Shown piece after piece: positions 6,623-14,649 of a stretch of 25,270 nt of DNA. The position numbers and the translations under genes were made by a program. The first letter of the stretch is position 1. Each line of letters begins with the position of its first letter. The notes under the pieces are model-generated. The model saw only the letters and a list, made by a program, of their open reading frames with translations. It was not told the origin of the DNA and ran no database searches. Origin of the DNA: JBHHZI01 sp046757965 (GTDB lineage: Bacteria; Acidobacteriota; Polarisedimenticolia; SMYD01). Location: positions 1-25,270 of the forward strand of contig JBHHZI010000032.1 in NCBI GenBank assembly GCA_046757965.1, given 5' to 3'.

Positions 6623-8221
6623 TCAGCGGCGCGGGGCCGAGGCCGGCCCGACATGGGAATCGATCTCCTGGAGAATCTCGCGGAGATGGACGCTGGCATC
6701 GGCGACACGGCGGGCGCAGGTTTCGCCCTCGTGGCTGCTGGCTCTCAGGGACCCCAGCGCATCGGCAATCCGGTCGCTCTCGGTGTCCTGCTGCATGGTC
6801 GCCTGGTGGATCGTGGCGACATTGTCCGTGACCGAACGGATCGCCTCGGTGATCAGGCCTCCGCCCTTCGCCTGCTCGACGGTGGCCCGCCGCACCTGCT
6901 CGGTCAGTTCGCGCATTCTCTCCACGGTCGTCGTGATCGAGTCCGACTGCGCCGTCTGTTCCGCCGTGATGGCCGAGAGCTGCGCAACCATGTCCTCGAC
7001 CCGCCCCACGGCCTCGACCACGATGTGCGTGCCCTGCACCTGTTCCTGCGTGGTCTGGGAGATCTCCGCCGCCATCCGTGATGACTCGCGTGCCGAGGCG
7101 AGAATCTTGGCCAGCGCCTCGCCGGCACGCTCGGCCAGCGCGACTCCATCCTCGACATGGCGGGAGCCGTCCTCGATTCCCTGGCGAGCCCGGGTGGTTT
7201 CCTCCTGGAAGAATCCGATCAGCGCCCCGATCTCCCGTGTGGAACTGGCCGTCCGTTCCGCCAGCCCCCGGATCTCGTCCGCCACCACGGCGAATCCCTT
7301 GCCGTGCTCACCTGCCTGGGCGGCGATGATCGCGGCGTTGAGCGCCAGCAGGTTGGTCTGCTCGGCGACATCGTCGATGACACTGAGGATGCCGCCGATC
7401 TCCTCGCTCCGGCGACCGAGATCATTGATGGCCTCGCCCGCACCGGAAACCGCGCTCCGGATTCGCACCATGCCCTCGATGGTCGATTCGACGGCGGCCT
7501 TTCCTTCCTCCGCGTTCGCCGCAACCCGCTTGGAGTGTTGATCGCTGTCGGCCGTGCGCGACTCGACCTGGCGAATGGCGCCGGTCACCTGCTCCATGGT
7601 CCCGGATGTCTCCGAGACGAACTTCCTCAGTCGTTCGACGTTCGCATCGATTCCCTGGATGGTCGTCACGAGTGACGTCGTGGAACCGGCCGTCTCGTTC
7701 ACCGCAGTCGCCACGCCACCGATGTGATGAGCGATCTCCTCGATGGTCGCCACCATCTCGAACACCGATGAGCTGGTCTCCTCCGTGGACGTGGAGAGGT
7801 GCTCGATGGAATCTCCGACGTTGCGGATCCAGGCGGACATCTCGGTCGCCGCCTCGTCGAGGAGGTTGGTCTGGCTGGCCGCGTCCTGCCCCCCCCTTGC
7901 CAGGCTGCTCGCTTCCTCGGAGAGAACGGTGTGCAGCTTGGCGATGGAGTCCCGGACGCGCCGGAGGCAGTAGTTGACATCCTTCTCGTCGCGGGCGACA
8001 CGCCTCGCCGCGTCGTCCGCCACGCGAACCCGCCGCTGGCGGTCCCGGCGGCGCAGGGTCAGCATCACACCCGCGACCGCGATGGCCCCGGCAGCCCACC
8101 CCAGGAAGGTCGCCGGACCGCCGGCGAGCGACCACGCCACACCCTCGAGGCCGGCGCTAACGAGAACGGACGCCATGACGGCCGGTTCGAACCAGAGCGA
8201 TCGTGACGGCGGATGATTCAA
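6623..8221 (-). CDS. Methyl-accepting chemotaxis-type receptor with minimal membrane anchor
   Basis: The C-terminal two-thirds is a long helical MCP signalling domain. Its hairpin tip is D-V-A-E-Q-T-N-L-L-A-L-N-A-A-I-I-A-A-Q-A-G-E followed by H-G-K-G-F-A-V-V-A-D-E-I, the segment that binds CheA/CheW. The N-terminus has two closely spaced hydrophobic segments (around VMASVLVSAGLEGVAWSL and FLGWAAGAIAVAGVMLTL). Almost no periplasmic loop separates them and there is no recognisable ligand-binding or HAMP domain, so sensing is probably membrane- or cytoplasm-based. The TTG at 8219-8221 has AGAGG 6 bases upstream, whereas the ATG at 8174-8176 has no visible ribosome site but also precedes the first helix. 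It lies 67 bases after rqcH. No cheA, cheW, cheR or cheB is in the window. Confidence 0.88.
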   Translation of the reverse strand: MNHPPSRSLWFEPAVMASVLVSAGLEGVAWSLAGGPATFLGWAAGAIAVAGVMLTLRRRDRQRRVRVADDAARRVARDEKDVNYCLRRVRDSIAKLHTVLSEEASSLARGGQDAASQTNLLDEAATEMSAWIRNVGDSIEHLSTSTEETSSSVFEMVATIEEIAHHIGGVATAVNETAGSTTSLVTTIQGIDANVERLRKFVSETSGTMEQVTGAIRQVESRTADSDQHSKRVAANAEEGKAAVESTIEGMVRIRSAVSGAGEAINDLGRRSEEIGGILSVIDDVAEQTNLLALNAAIIAAQAGEHGKGFAVVADEIRGLAERTASSTREIGALIGFFQEETTRARQGIEDGSRHVEDGVALAERAGEALAKILASARESSRMAAEISQTTQEQVQGTHIVVEAVGRVEDMVAQLSAITAEQTAQSDSITTTVERMRELTEQVRRATVEQAKGGGLITEAIRSVTDNVATIHQATMQQDTESDRIADALGSLRASSHEGETCARRVADASVHLREILQEIDSHVGPASAPRR

Positions 8222-8288
8222 GAAACGCCTCTGTCCGCCACGCTGGCGGAGGGATCCGGGGCGAACATAGGGTCGCCACGTCAGGCGA

Positions 8289-9878
8289 TCAAGTGGCACC
8301 GTCCCGGCGCGCTGGAGGCTCGGCACGGACCCGGACGGTGGGTGAGGAAGGAAGAAGAACCGCTCCCGCCGGCAGTCCTCGCCCCTTCCGGACATGCTTC
8401 ACCTGTGTCCAGCGAACCACTGCGTCAACACCCGCCGGTGCCTTGCTGAAGTGTGCCGCGATGGCGGCGGCGCGACGGAGAATCCCTTCCGGGAGTTCTG
8501 CGCGACGCGCGGCATTCGGCACGACGACATGAGCCCCGGGGTAGTCGGCCGCATGCAGCCAGAAGTCGTGGGGGCGCGCGATCTTGAACGTCAGGTAGTC
8601 GTTCACCCTCCCATCCGCGCCGACCAGGATCTCCCATCCGTCCGCGAGCGGGTAGCGGCGGATGCGCCGCTCGCGAGGATCGAGGGTCCGCTTCCCGCGT
8701 CGAGGTCGGCGATCCTGCCGGCGGCTCGGTCGCGGCGAGGTCCGTCGGACCGGCACCAGGCGCTCCAGATCATCGGCGATTCTGTCCAGGTCCGCGTCGT
8801 CCTGCGCCTCCTGAAAGCTCAGGTCCAGCTCGGCGATCTGCTTCTGCTTGCTCTCCACATCCCGGCGCTTGTTCGCGGCGGCCACCCGGCACCTCTCCAT
8901 CCGCGCGGCCCGCCGGAAACGGCGCCGGGCATTCTCCGCATCACTGGCCGCCGGATCGATCGACACGGTCAGCAGGGCTCCCGAGACGTCGTACGGGTCC
9001 GGCACGATGAGGCGATCGCCGTCTCGCCGGGCCACACGGAGTCCGGCCAGGATCGCCTCGGCTTCATGTCGGAGACGTGGTGCACTCCGGCTGGCTTGCT
9101 GTTCCCGCTCCACCGCCCGGGCCAGGCGGTTCAGGCGGCCGGCGGCGGCTTTCAACCGGCTCGCGAGTCGAAGTCGCCGGTCCCGTCGCGCCTCATGCCG
9201 CTCCAGCAGGAACTCCCGGCGAAGAAACGCGTCACCCAGTGACGAGAACGGCCAGAACGCAGCATCGTCCTCTTCCGGCCCGTGAAGCCGGACACGAACC
9301 TCATCCGGCTCCCGGTCCTCCGGCCGGGCCCCGACGCGGCCCCCGCCCAGTCCGGGCCGGCTTGCCACGTCATCCGCGACGCCGACCCATCTCCCCGCCG
9401 GACGGGCCTGTCCGCTCGCGGATGTGGGAGGTTGCCAGATCCGGCCCGGGCCGAGTCCCCCGCCGGGTCGTCCGGCCTTCCGCAGACGCCCGGCGATCCG
9501 CCCGTCCGCATCGGTCCAGAACAGGTTCGACCCGCCCCCGAGAACCTCGAGAATGAGGCGGAGATCATCACCGATGTCGACCCGGACGATGCGCTCGCCG
9601 TCGAGCAGCCGGAGGCGACGCACGGTACGACCGAGGAGGGCGGGCCGCAGTTGCCCCACCACCGGGTCATGCGGACCCGACACGGCCCTCAGCCGGAGAG
9701 ATGTGGCGGCAAATCGGGGACGCGGCGGTCCTGGTGCGACGTCCAGGGCCAGGTCCCGGGAACCGGAGAAGAGCAGGGCGAGTCCGTGGCCCGGCCGGCA
9801 GAGAACCGTGGCGATGGTCTTGCCGACGACCCGCCGCGCCGCCTCGGCGGTCAGGCCGCTCAGCAGTTCGGCGTGCAC
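8289..9878 (-). CDS. rqcH: NFACT-family protein, RqcH-like (ribosome quality control)
   Basis: RqcH/Rqc2 proteins bind stalled large ribosomal subunits and add C-terminal alanine tails that mark the nascent chain for degradation. Older annotation calls them fibronectin-binding proteins. This 529-residue protein has the NFACT-N region (about 1-200), a long basic coiled-coil stretch (about 230-390) and the NFACT-R domain at the C-terminus. NFACT-R carries WEILVGADGRVNDYLTFKIA, DFWLHA, PGAHVVV and a final QVKHVRKGRGLPAGAVLL. The GTG start, 10 bases after the carD stop, gives the usual N-terminus (LLSGLTAEAARRVVGKTI). The family's conserved Asp-Arg pair near residue 95 appears as Glu-Arg (GERIVRV), so tailing activity is uncertain. 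The N-terminal half contains a Gly/Pro/Arg-rich insertion (about 130-195). The lon and hsp20 genes elsewhere in the window share the quality-control theme. Confidence 0.85.
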   Translation of the reverse strand: MHAELLSGLTAEAARRVVGKTIATVLCRPGHGLALLFSGSRDLALDVAPGPPRPRFAATSLRLRAVSGPHDPVVGQLRPALLGRTVRRLRLLDGERIVRVDIGDDLRLILEVLGGGSNLFWTDADGRIAGRLRKAGRPGGGLGPGRIWQPPTSASGQARPAGRWVGVADDVASRPGLGGGRVGARPEDREPDEVRVRLHGPEEDDAAFWPFSSLGDAFLRREFLLERHEARRDRRLRLASRLKAAAGRLNRLARAVEREQQASRSAPRLRHEAEAILAGLRVARRDGDRLIVPDPYDVSGALLTVSIDPAASDAENARRRFRRAARMERCRVAAANKRRDVESKQKQIAELDLSFQEAQDDADLDRIADDLERLVPVRRTSPRPSRRQDRRPRRGKRTLDPRERRIRRYPLADGWEILVGADGRVNDYLTFKIARPHDFWLHAADYPGAHVVVPNAARRAELPEGILRRAAAIAAHFSKAPAGVDAVVRWTQVKHVRKGRGLPAGAVLLPSSPTVRVRAEPPARRDGAT

Positions 9879-9888
9879 CTGGGCGGAA

Positions 9889-10401
9889 TCAATGTGACAG
9901 GGCGCTCTTGATCGAGACGTTGACCGCCTTGTCCAGCTTCTTCTCGATGTCGTCTTCTTTTCGGGAAGAAACCATCGCCACCTCGCTGACGATGAGATAG
10001 CGGGCGCGGTCCAGCATCTTGCGCTCGCGGTACGAGAGCGGCTTGGTCTGGGACAGGAGCATCAGATTCTTGTACACGGAGGCCACCTCGACGATGCTCC
10101 CGGTGCGCATCTTGTCCGAATTCTCCTGATATCGTCCCTTCCAGTCGCCGTAGGTATCGATCGAGCCATCCTTGAGGACCCGGAACAGGCGGTCCACCTC
10201 CCTCTTGGAGGCGATCCGTCTCAGGCCGACCTCTTCGATGTTCCCGACCGGGACCATCACGGTGGAGTCATTGGCCAGAATCCGCAGGCTGTAGAACGAC
10301 TGCTTGGTCTCCCCGATCTCCCGGTCGGCGATCTGCTCGATGACACCGATGCCGTGGTTGGGGTATATGACCTTGTCGCCTTTCTTGAATTGCAACGCCA
10401 T
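9889..10401 (-). CDS. carD: CarD family transcriptional regulator
   Basis: CarD binds the RNA polymerase beta subunit and stabilises open complexes, especially at rRNA and housekeeping promoters. The 170-residue protein has the N-terminal RNAP-interaction domain, shared with Mfd/TRCF, at about 1-65 (FKKGDKVIYPNHGIGVIEQI, then VMVPVGN). A helical C-terminal domain follows (about 70-165, with W in YGDWKGRY and LSYRERKMLDRARYLIVSE). I chose the ATG at 10399-10401, with AGAGGT 8 bases upstream, rather than a farther upstream frame opening at 10461. The latter would extend into the promoter region. It is the first gene of the carD-rqcH-receptor run. Confidence 0.96.
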   Translation of the reverse strand: MALQFKKGDKVIYPNHGIGVIEQIADREIGETKQSFYSLRILANDSTVMVPVGNIEEVGLRRIASKREVDRLFRVLKDGSIDTYGDWKGRYQENSDKMRTGSIVEVASVYKNLMLLSQTKPLSYRERKMLDRARYLIVSEVAMVSSRKEDDIEKKLDKAVNVSIKSALSH

Positions 10402-10447
10402 GGACGCAGACCTCTCGTGCCGCCCGGAATGGACGAGATCAACGTAG

Positions 10448-10456
10448 ATTATAGCA
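10448..10456 (-). promoter_or_regulatory. Extended -10 promoter of carD
   Basis: On the minus strand TGC precedes a perfect TATAAT (10448-10453), giving the extended -10 form TGNTATAAT. It lies about 47 bases before the carD ATG. I see no good -35 at 16-18 bases upstream, which is typical of extended -10 promoters. It is one of the few AT-rich patches in the area. Confidence 0.7.
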
Positions 10457-10512
10457 CACACAGCAGATCCGCCCCGAGGCCGGCCGCGCGGGACGGCCTC
10501 CCGGTAACGCGC

Positions 10513-10518
10513 TACACT
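10513..10518 (+). promoter_or_regulatory. Candidate -10 element of the tRNA-Leu gene
   Basis: TACACT lies 12 bases upstream of the mature tRNA 5' end and matches four of six -10 positions. The region 17 bases further upstream has no convincing -35. The 355-base gap between carD and the cupredoxin gene otherwise holds only the tRNA and the promoters listed here. Confidence 0.4.
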
Positions 10519-10530
10519 CCCGCGTGCCCG

Positions 10531-10617
10531 GCCGGAGTGGCGGAATTGGTAGACGCAGGGGACTCAAAATCCCCCGGGGGCGACCCTGTGCCGGTTCGAG
10601 TCCGGCCTCCGGTACCA
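10531..10617 (+). tRNA. tRNA-Leu, anticodon CAA
   Basis: The 87-base sequence folds as a class II tRNA. The acceptor arm GCCGGAG pairs with CTCCGGT (first pair G-T), followed by discriminator A and an encoded CCA. The anticodon arm is GGGGA-CTCAAAA-TCCCC, giving anticodon CAA at 10565-10567, which reads UUG. The D-loop carries GGTAGAC. A long variable arm of about 15 bases precedes the T-arm GCCGG-TTCGAGT-CCGGC. The long variable arm and the anticodon together identify leucine. Confidence 0.96.
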
Positions 10618-10633
10618 GTTGCCGGGCGTGGTC

Positions 10634-10660
10634 TTGAAATCCGTCTGCATTCAGGATAAA
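10634..10660 (+). promoter_or_regulatory. Candidate promoter for the cupredoxin/ctaA operon
   Basis: TTGAAA (10634-10639, five of six -35 positions) is followed after 15 bases by GATAAA (10655-10660, four of six -10 positions). The start of the lipoprotein gene is about 97 bases further on. The spacing is short, so this is tentative. No terminator was seen between the tRNA and this site, so read-through from the tRNA is also possible. Confidence 0.33.
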
Positions 10661-10756
10661 AACGCTGGTCCACTCGCTGGTCATGGTGCTCACCGCGACG
10701 ACTACGGCAACGCACGGTTCGGCCAGAGAATCCTTCCGGAATCAGGAGATATTCGC

Positions 10757-11560
10757 ATGATGAAGCGTTTCGTCTGTTCGGCCTCGGTCCCCGTCCTCCT
10801 CTTCGCCGCAGCATGCGGCGGTGGTGATTCCTCCACGCCGACGCCCGCCCCGGCCCCGGCGCCCGGCGCCGGCACGGCTCCTGCGGCAGAAAAGTCCCCC
10901 GCGGCCGGAACCGCGACAGGCAACGGCGAGATCAAGGGCTCCATCGCGTTCGAGGGGGAGGCGCCAAAGCGCAAGAAGATCTCGATGGGCGCCGACCCGA
11001 TCTGCCAGGCGGCGCACACGGAGCCGGTCTTCGACGACTCGGTGATCGTCAACGACAACGGCACGTTGAAGGACGTGTTCATCTACGTGAAAGCCGGGCT
11101 GGCGGGCGGCGCGTACGACGTCCCCACCGAGGACGCCATCTTCGACCAGCACGGCTGCCACTACGCGCCGCATGTCATGGGCGTGCAGGCCGGCCAGAAG
11201 ATTAAGATCTTGAACAGTGACAGCACGCTTCACAATGTTCACGCCCTCCCGACCAACAATCCCCAGTTCAATATCGCCATGCCGAAGTTCCTGAAGGAGA
11301 AGGAGGTCTCCTTCGAGAATCCCGAGGTGATGATCCGGGTCAAGTGTGAGGTGCATCCCTGGATGGGAGCCTGGATCGGCGTTCTCGATCACCCCTTCTT
11401 CAACGTCAGCGATGACACCGGCGCCTTCTCCCTCTCCGGGCTGCCGGCCGGGGATTACACCATCGAGGCCTGGCACGAGAAGTACGGCCAGTTGACCCAG
11501 CAGGTGTCACTCGGTGACGGCGAGGTCAAGGAACTGAACTTCACATTCAAGGCGAACTGA
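10757..11560 (+). CDS. Cupredoxin-like lipoprotein with carboxypeptidase-regulatory-like tail
   Basis: This 267-residue protein is probably an exported, lipid-anchored copper protein. The signal peptide MMKRFVCSASVPVLLFAAAC ends in a lipobox with Cys20. A Pro/Ala-rich linker (about 25-55) follows. The central domain (about 58-212) has LNSDSTLHNVHA with His159 and, near its end, C-E-V-H-P-W-M (Cys197, His200, Met203). This is the His...Cys-x2-His-x2-Met pattern of type I copper sites such as plastocyanin. A short C-terminal beta module (GAFSLSGLPAGDYTIEAWH) resembles carboxypeptidase-regulatory-like domains. The ATG is chosen from AGGAG 8 bases upstream; a second ATG follows immediately. As the first gene before the heme A synthesis operon it could donate electrons to the oxidase or carry copper to it. 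Both roles are inferred. Extra Cys and His residues (83, 87, 132-139) might form another metal site. Confidence 0.85.
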   Translation: MMKRFVCSASVPVLLFAAACGGGDSSTPTPAPAPAPGAGTAPAAEKSPAAGTATGNGEIKGSIAFEGEAPKRKKISMGADPICQAAHTEPVFDDSVIVNDNGTLKDVFIYVKAGLAGGAYDVPTEDAIFDQHGCHYAPHVMGVQAGQKIKILNSDSTLHNVHALPTNNPQFNIAMPKFLKEKEVSFENPEVMIRVKCEVHPWMGAWIGVLDHPFFNVSDDTGAFSLSGLPAGDYTIEAWHEKYGQLTQQVSLGDGEVKELNFTFKAN

Positions 11561-11601
11561 AGCGGACCGGTCTGGCCCGTACACGCGGCTCACGGACGAT
11601 C

Positions 11602-11817
11602 ATGTTCACCAGCATCGCCTCCATCAGTCTGCTCGTGGGCCTGTGCGTCTTCGGCGCGGCGCTGATCTATGTGGCGATGGTCCTCGTCTCCGACATCCGT
11701 CGGAGGAGACTGCCGGTCTCGAACTGGCTCATCCAGGCTGCCTGGACGGCCGTGCCCGTGCTGGTGGTGGCCGGCGTGGTTCTGTGCGCCTGGGTGACGT
11801 CCGGGAGTGCCCGGTGA
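11602..11817 (+). CDS. 71-residue two-helix membrane protein resembling the COX2 transmembrane hairpin
   Basis: The protein is two hydrophobic helices (about 5-29 and 45-66) joined by a short basic loop, SDIRRRRLPVSNWL. The second helix begins IQAAWTAVPVLVV. The loop and the W-T-x-x-P-V-L pattern look like the hairpin that anchors cytochrome oxidase subunit II in the membrane, but the CuA domain is missing. Codon third positions are strongly GC, as in its neighbours. Its TGA overlaps the ctaA GTG start (GTGA), so I take it as real. A complete-looking subunit II gene with a CuA domain lies elsewhere in the window, so this is not the only subunit II source. It could be an accessory subunit or an assembly partner of CtaA. 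The function is unknown. Confidence 0.75.
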   Translation: MFTSIASISLLVGLCVFGAALIYVAMVLVSDIRRRRLPVSNWLIQAAWTAVPVLVVAGVVLCAWVTSGSAR

Positions 11818-12767
11818 CCACGGGCTGCCGATGGCTCCATAGGCTGGCCATGGCAACGCTGGCCGCCACGGTCTTCCTGGTGTTCGCCGGCGGCATGGTG
11901 ACATCGACCGGAAGCGGCCTGGCGGTTCCCGACTGGCCACTGTCCTATGGCACGCTGTTTCCACCGATGGTGGGTGGAATCTTCTACGAACACGGTCATC
12001 GTCTGGTGGCCGGCACGGTGGCGCTCCTGACCGCGGGGCTGGCCCTGCTCGCCTGGCGGGTGGAACCGAGGCGTTGGGTCCGCCGCATCGCTCTGGGCGC
12101 CATGGCCACCGTGCTGGTCCAGGCCGGGCTCGGCGGCCTGACGGTGATCTTCCTGCTGCCGGTGGCCGTCTCCGTCGCCCATACCGCCGTGGCAAACCTG
12201 TTCTTCTGCAGCATCGTCGCGCTGGCGCTGGTGACCGGTCCGGGGTGGCGGAATGCTCAGCCGGCTACCCAGCGGCCCGGCGCCGGGCGACTCTGGCTCT
12301 TCACGACGGTGACCGTCTACGTCCAGGTTCTCCTCGGGGCCCTGATGCGGCACAGCGGCGCGGGGCTGGCCATTCCCGATTTCCCCCTGGCGTTCGGCCG
12401 GCTCCTTCCGCCGTTCACCACGTGGCCCGTCATGATCCATTTTGCCCATCGCGTGGGTGCTCTCGCCGTGCTGCTCACGGCCGCTGTCGCGATCGTCGGC
12501 ACGCACCGCCGACACGGCGACACGGTGGCCATGACACCACCCGCGGTATCCCTCGCCTTGCTTCTGCCGGTCCAGGTCCTCCTCGGCGCTCTCACCATCT
12601 GGAGCGCGAAGAATCCACTGTTGACATCCGTTCATGTCGTCGTGGGCACCACCGTTCTCGGGGTCTGTCTGTGGGCAACCCTGGTCGCATTCCGCGCCGC
12701 CGGCCACGCGCAGCCCGGACAGCAGATCCTGTCGCCGCATGCGCCGCTCCCCCAGAGGGCGACATGA
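11814..12767 (+). CDS. ctaA: Heme A synthase, COX15/CtaA family
   Basis: CtaA oxidises the C8 methyl of heme O to a formyl group, giving heme A for aa3-type oxidases. The 317-residue inner-membrane protein has about eight helices in two related halves. TSTGSGLAVPDWPLSYG in the first half is echoed by RHSGAGLAIPDFPLAFG in the second. Likely heme ligands are His62 (in EHGHR, with Glu59), His123 (AHTAVAN), His212 (HFAHRVGA) and His274 (VHVVVG). I chose the GTG at 11814, which shares GTGA with the preceding gene's stop and has GGGAG upstream. Its own stop shares ATGA with ctaB. The order ctaA-ctaB is the pathway in reverse. Confidence 0.95.
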   Translation: MTTGCRWLHRLAMATLAATVFLVFAGGMVTSTGSGLAVPDWPLSYGTLFPPMVGGIFYEHGHRLVAGTVALLTAGLALLAWRVEPRRWVRRIALGAMATVLVQAGLGGLTVIFLLPVAVSVAHTAVANLFFCSIVALALVTGPGWRNAQPATQRPGAGRLWLFTTVTVYVQVLLGALMRHSGAGLAIPDFPLAFGRLLPPFTTWPVMIHFAHRVGALAVLLTAAVAIVGTHRRHGDTVAMTPPAVSLALLLPVQVLLGALTIWSAKNPLLTSVHVVVGTTVLGVCLWATLVAFRAAGHAQPGQQILSPHAPLPQRAT

Positions 12768-13657
12768 ACGTGGAGGTCATCCGGTGGCCGGTGATGCTCT
12801 CCCGCGTCAGCGATCACGTGGAGCTGACGAAACCGAGGATCACGCTGATGATCCTCTTCACCGTGTTCCTCGGCTATTCTCTGGGAGCCGGAACCGCTGT
12901 CGGGTGGAGCTTGCTGCCGACATTGATCGGCACCGCCCTCATCACATCCGGGACGGGTGCCTGGAATCAGTACCTGGAACGTGATCTGGACGGCCGCATG
13001 AGTCGGACCCGTCACCGTCCTCTGCCACGCGGGAGCGTCGCACCGGGCGGGGCGCTGGCGTTCAGTCTCCTCCTCTGTGGGTCCGGCGGTCTCATCCTTC
13101 TGACCTGGGTCAACACGCTCACGGCCGCGCTCGCCGGGGCCACGACGCTGCTCTACGTTCTCGCGTACACGCCGCTGAAATCGCGCTCCTCGCTGGCCAC
13201 ACTCATCGGTGCCGTGCCCGGAGCGTTGCCGCCCGTCGGGGGCTGGGCTGCCGCCACCGGTCGCCTCGGACCCGAAGCGGCGACACTCTTTGCCATTCTC
13301 TTCCTGTGGCAGGTCCCCCATTTCCTGGCCATCGGCTGGCTGCACCGGGAGGATTATGCCGCCGCCGGGATGCGGATGCTCCCGGTCCCGGACCCGGACG
13401 GCCGCGCCACCGGGCGACAGGTGCTGCTCGCCGGTCTGGCGCTCCTGCCCGTGAGCTTCGTTCCCACCGCCTTCGGCTTCGGAGGCCCGCTCTGCTTCCT
13501 CGTCGCTCTGGTCGTGGGCGGACTTTACGCCGCAGCGGGACTGGCCTTCGTCGTCGAACGAAACGATCGCCGGGCTCGTCAACTCCTCATGGCCTCGATA
13601 CTCTACATTCCCCTTCTCGGTGCCGGCCTCATCCTGGACCGTTTCGGTGGCTGGTGA
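12764..13657 (+). CDS. ctaB: Protoheme IX farnesyltransferase (heme O synthase)
   Basis: CtaB/CyoE adds a farnesyl group to protoheme IX to make heme O, the substrate of CtaA. The 297-residue UbiA-family membrane protein starts ELTKPRIT (20-27) as usual. It has the prenyl-diphosphate/Mg site N-x-Y-L-E-R-D-L-D-x-x-M-x-R-T (68-82) followed by R-P-L-P. Later motifs are Y-T-P-L-K, G-A-V-P-G-A-L-P-P-V-G-G-W and W-Q-V-P-H-F-L-A-I-x-W-L-H-R-E-D-Y. The ATG overlaps the ctaA stop, with AGAGGGCGAC just before it. The stop overlaps the next gene's GTG. All key motifs are intact. Confidence 0.97.
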   Translation: MNVEVIRWPVMLSRVSDHVELTKPRITLMILFTVFLGYSLGAGTAVGWSLLPTLIGTALITSGTGAWNQYLERDLDGRMSRTRHRPLPRGSVAPGGALAFSLLLCGSGGLILLTWVNTLTAALAGATTLLYVLAYTPLKSRSSLATLIGAVPGALPPVGGWAAATGRLGPEAATLFAILFLWQVPHFLAIGWLHREDYAAAGMRMLPVPDPDGRATGRQVLLAGLALLPVSFVPTAFGFGGPLCFLVALVVGGLYAAAGLAFVVERNDRRARQLLMASILYIPLLGAGLILDRFGGW

Positions 13658-14649
13658 GCCGCCAACCCGCCACGGCGCCTGCGCGACCGGACATGCCCGA
13701 CATGTCCGCTGATCGCCCCGTCTGTATCGTGGACCTGACACGTCGCTTTCGCCAGCGAACGGCGCTGGATGCCCTCTGCCTCGACATCAACGCAGGCGAG
13801 CTGTTCGGTTTCCTGGGACCCAACGGTTCCGGCAAGTCGACACTGTTTCGCATCCTGGCCACGCTTCTCCCTCCGTCGAGTGGGTCCGCATCGATCTGGG
13901 GTCTTGATGTCGTCTCCGATGCCGAGGCCATTCGTCACCGTCTCGGGGTCGTCTTCCAGTCGCCGGCGCTGGATGACATGCTGACCGTCCGGGAAAACCT
14001 GATGCACCAGGGGCATCTGTATGGCCGGCATGGACAGACCCTCCGCCGACGGGTCCAGGACCTGATGGAGCGATTTCATGTGGCCGACCGGCGTGACGAT
14101 CGCGTCGGCACGCTGTCCGGCGGCCTGCAACGTCGAGTGGACCTGGCCCGCGGCATTCTCCACGAACCGGATGTCCTGCTGCTGGATGAACCGTCCACGG
14201 GTCTCGATCCGGGCGCCCGCCGGGATCTGTGGAACGAGCTGGCACATCTGAGACAGGAGACCGGCCTGACGATCCTGGTCACGACGCACCTGATGGCCGA
14301 GGGAGAGCGGTGCGACCGCGTCGCCATCCTCGATCAGGGACACCTCGTCGCCCTGGCGCCGCCGGCAACCCTGAGACAGGAACTCGGCGGCAGCGTCGTC
14401 ATCGTGCGGACGACCAACCCGGAAGAATTCCGCCGGCAGGTCCGGACCCGCTTCGACCTCGAGGCCCGTGTGCTCGACGGCTCCGTCCGGATCGAACACA
14501 CCGACGGCCACGGTCTGGTGCCCCGCCTGGCCGCCGCTTTCCCCGAACAGATCACGTCGCTGACGGTGCAGGCCCCGACACTCGAGGATGTCTTCGCCCA
14601 TCGCACCGGACGCACGTTCGACGCCGCCGCGAGCGACCTTCCGGGATGA
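13654..14649 (+). CDS. ABC-2 type transporter ATP-binding protein
   Basis: This is the cytoplasmic ATPase of an export-type ABC transporter, 331 residues. Walker A GPNGSGKST lies at 55-63, the Q-loop at V-V-F-Q (99-102), the signature LSGGLQRR at 154-161, Walker B LLLDEPSTGLDP at 175-186, and the switch His in TTH. A roughly 90-residue C-terminal extension after the ATPase fold fits the DrrA/NosF/CcmA-like exporters rather than importers. The GTG start shares GTGA with ctaB's stop. An ATG at 13693 would remove 13 residues that are not conserved in the family, so the start is uncertain. It is locked between ctaB and its permease by overlaps. The substrate is unknown; heme, copper or an assembly factor would fit the context. 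Confidence 0.92.
   Translation: MSRQPATAPARPDMPDMSADRPVCIVDLTRRFRQRTALDALCLDINAGELFGFLGPNGSGKSTLFRILATLLPPSSGSASIWGLDVVSDAEAIRHRLGVVFQSPALDDMLTVRENLMHQGHLYGRHGQTLRRRVQDLMERFHVADRRDDRVGTLSGGLQRRVDLARGILHEPDVLLLDEPSTGLDPGARRDLWNELAHLRQETGLTILVTTHLMAEGERCDRVAILDQGHLVALAPPATLRQELGGSVVIVRTTNPEEFRRQVRTRFDLEARVLDGSVRIEHTDGHGLVPRLAAAFPEQITSLTVQAPTLEDVFAHRTGRTFDAAASDLPG

Noticed and set aside
10619..10756. In-frame extension of the cupredoxin lipoprotein upstream of its ATG.
   Set aside because: It would begin next to the tRNA 3' end, bury the signal peptide inside the protein and ignore the AGGAG site before 10757.
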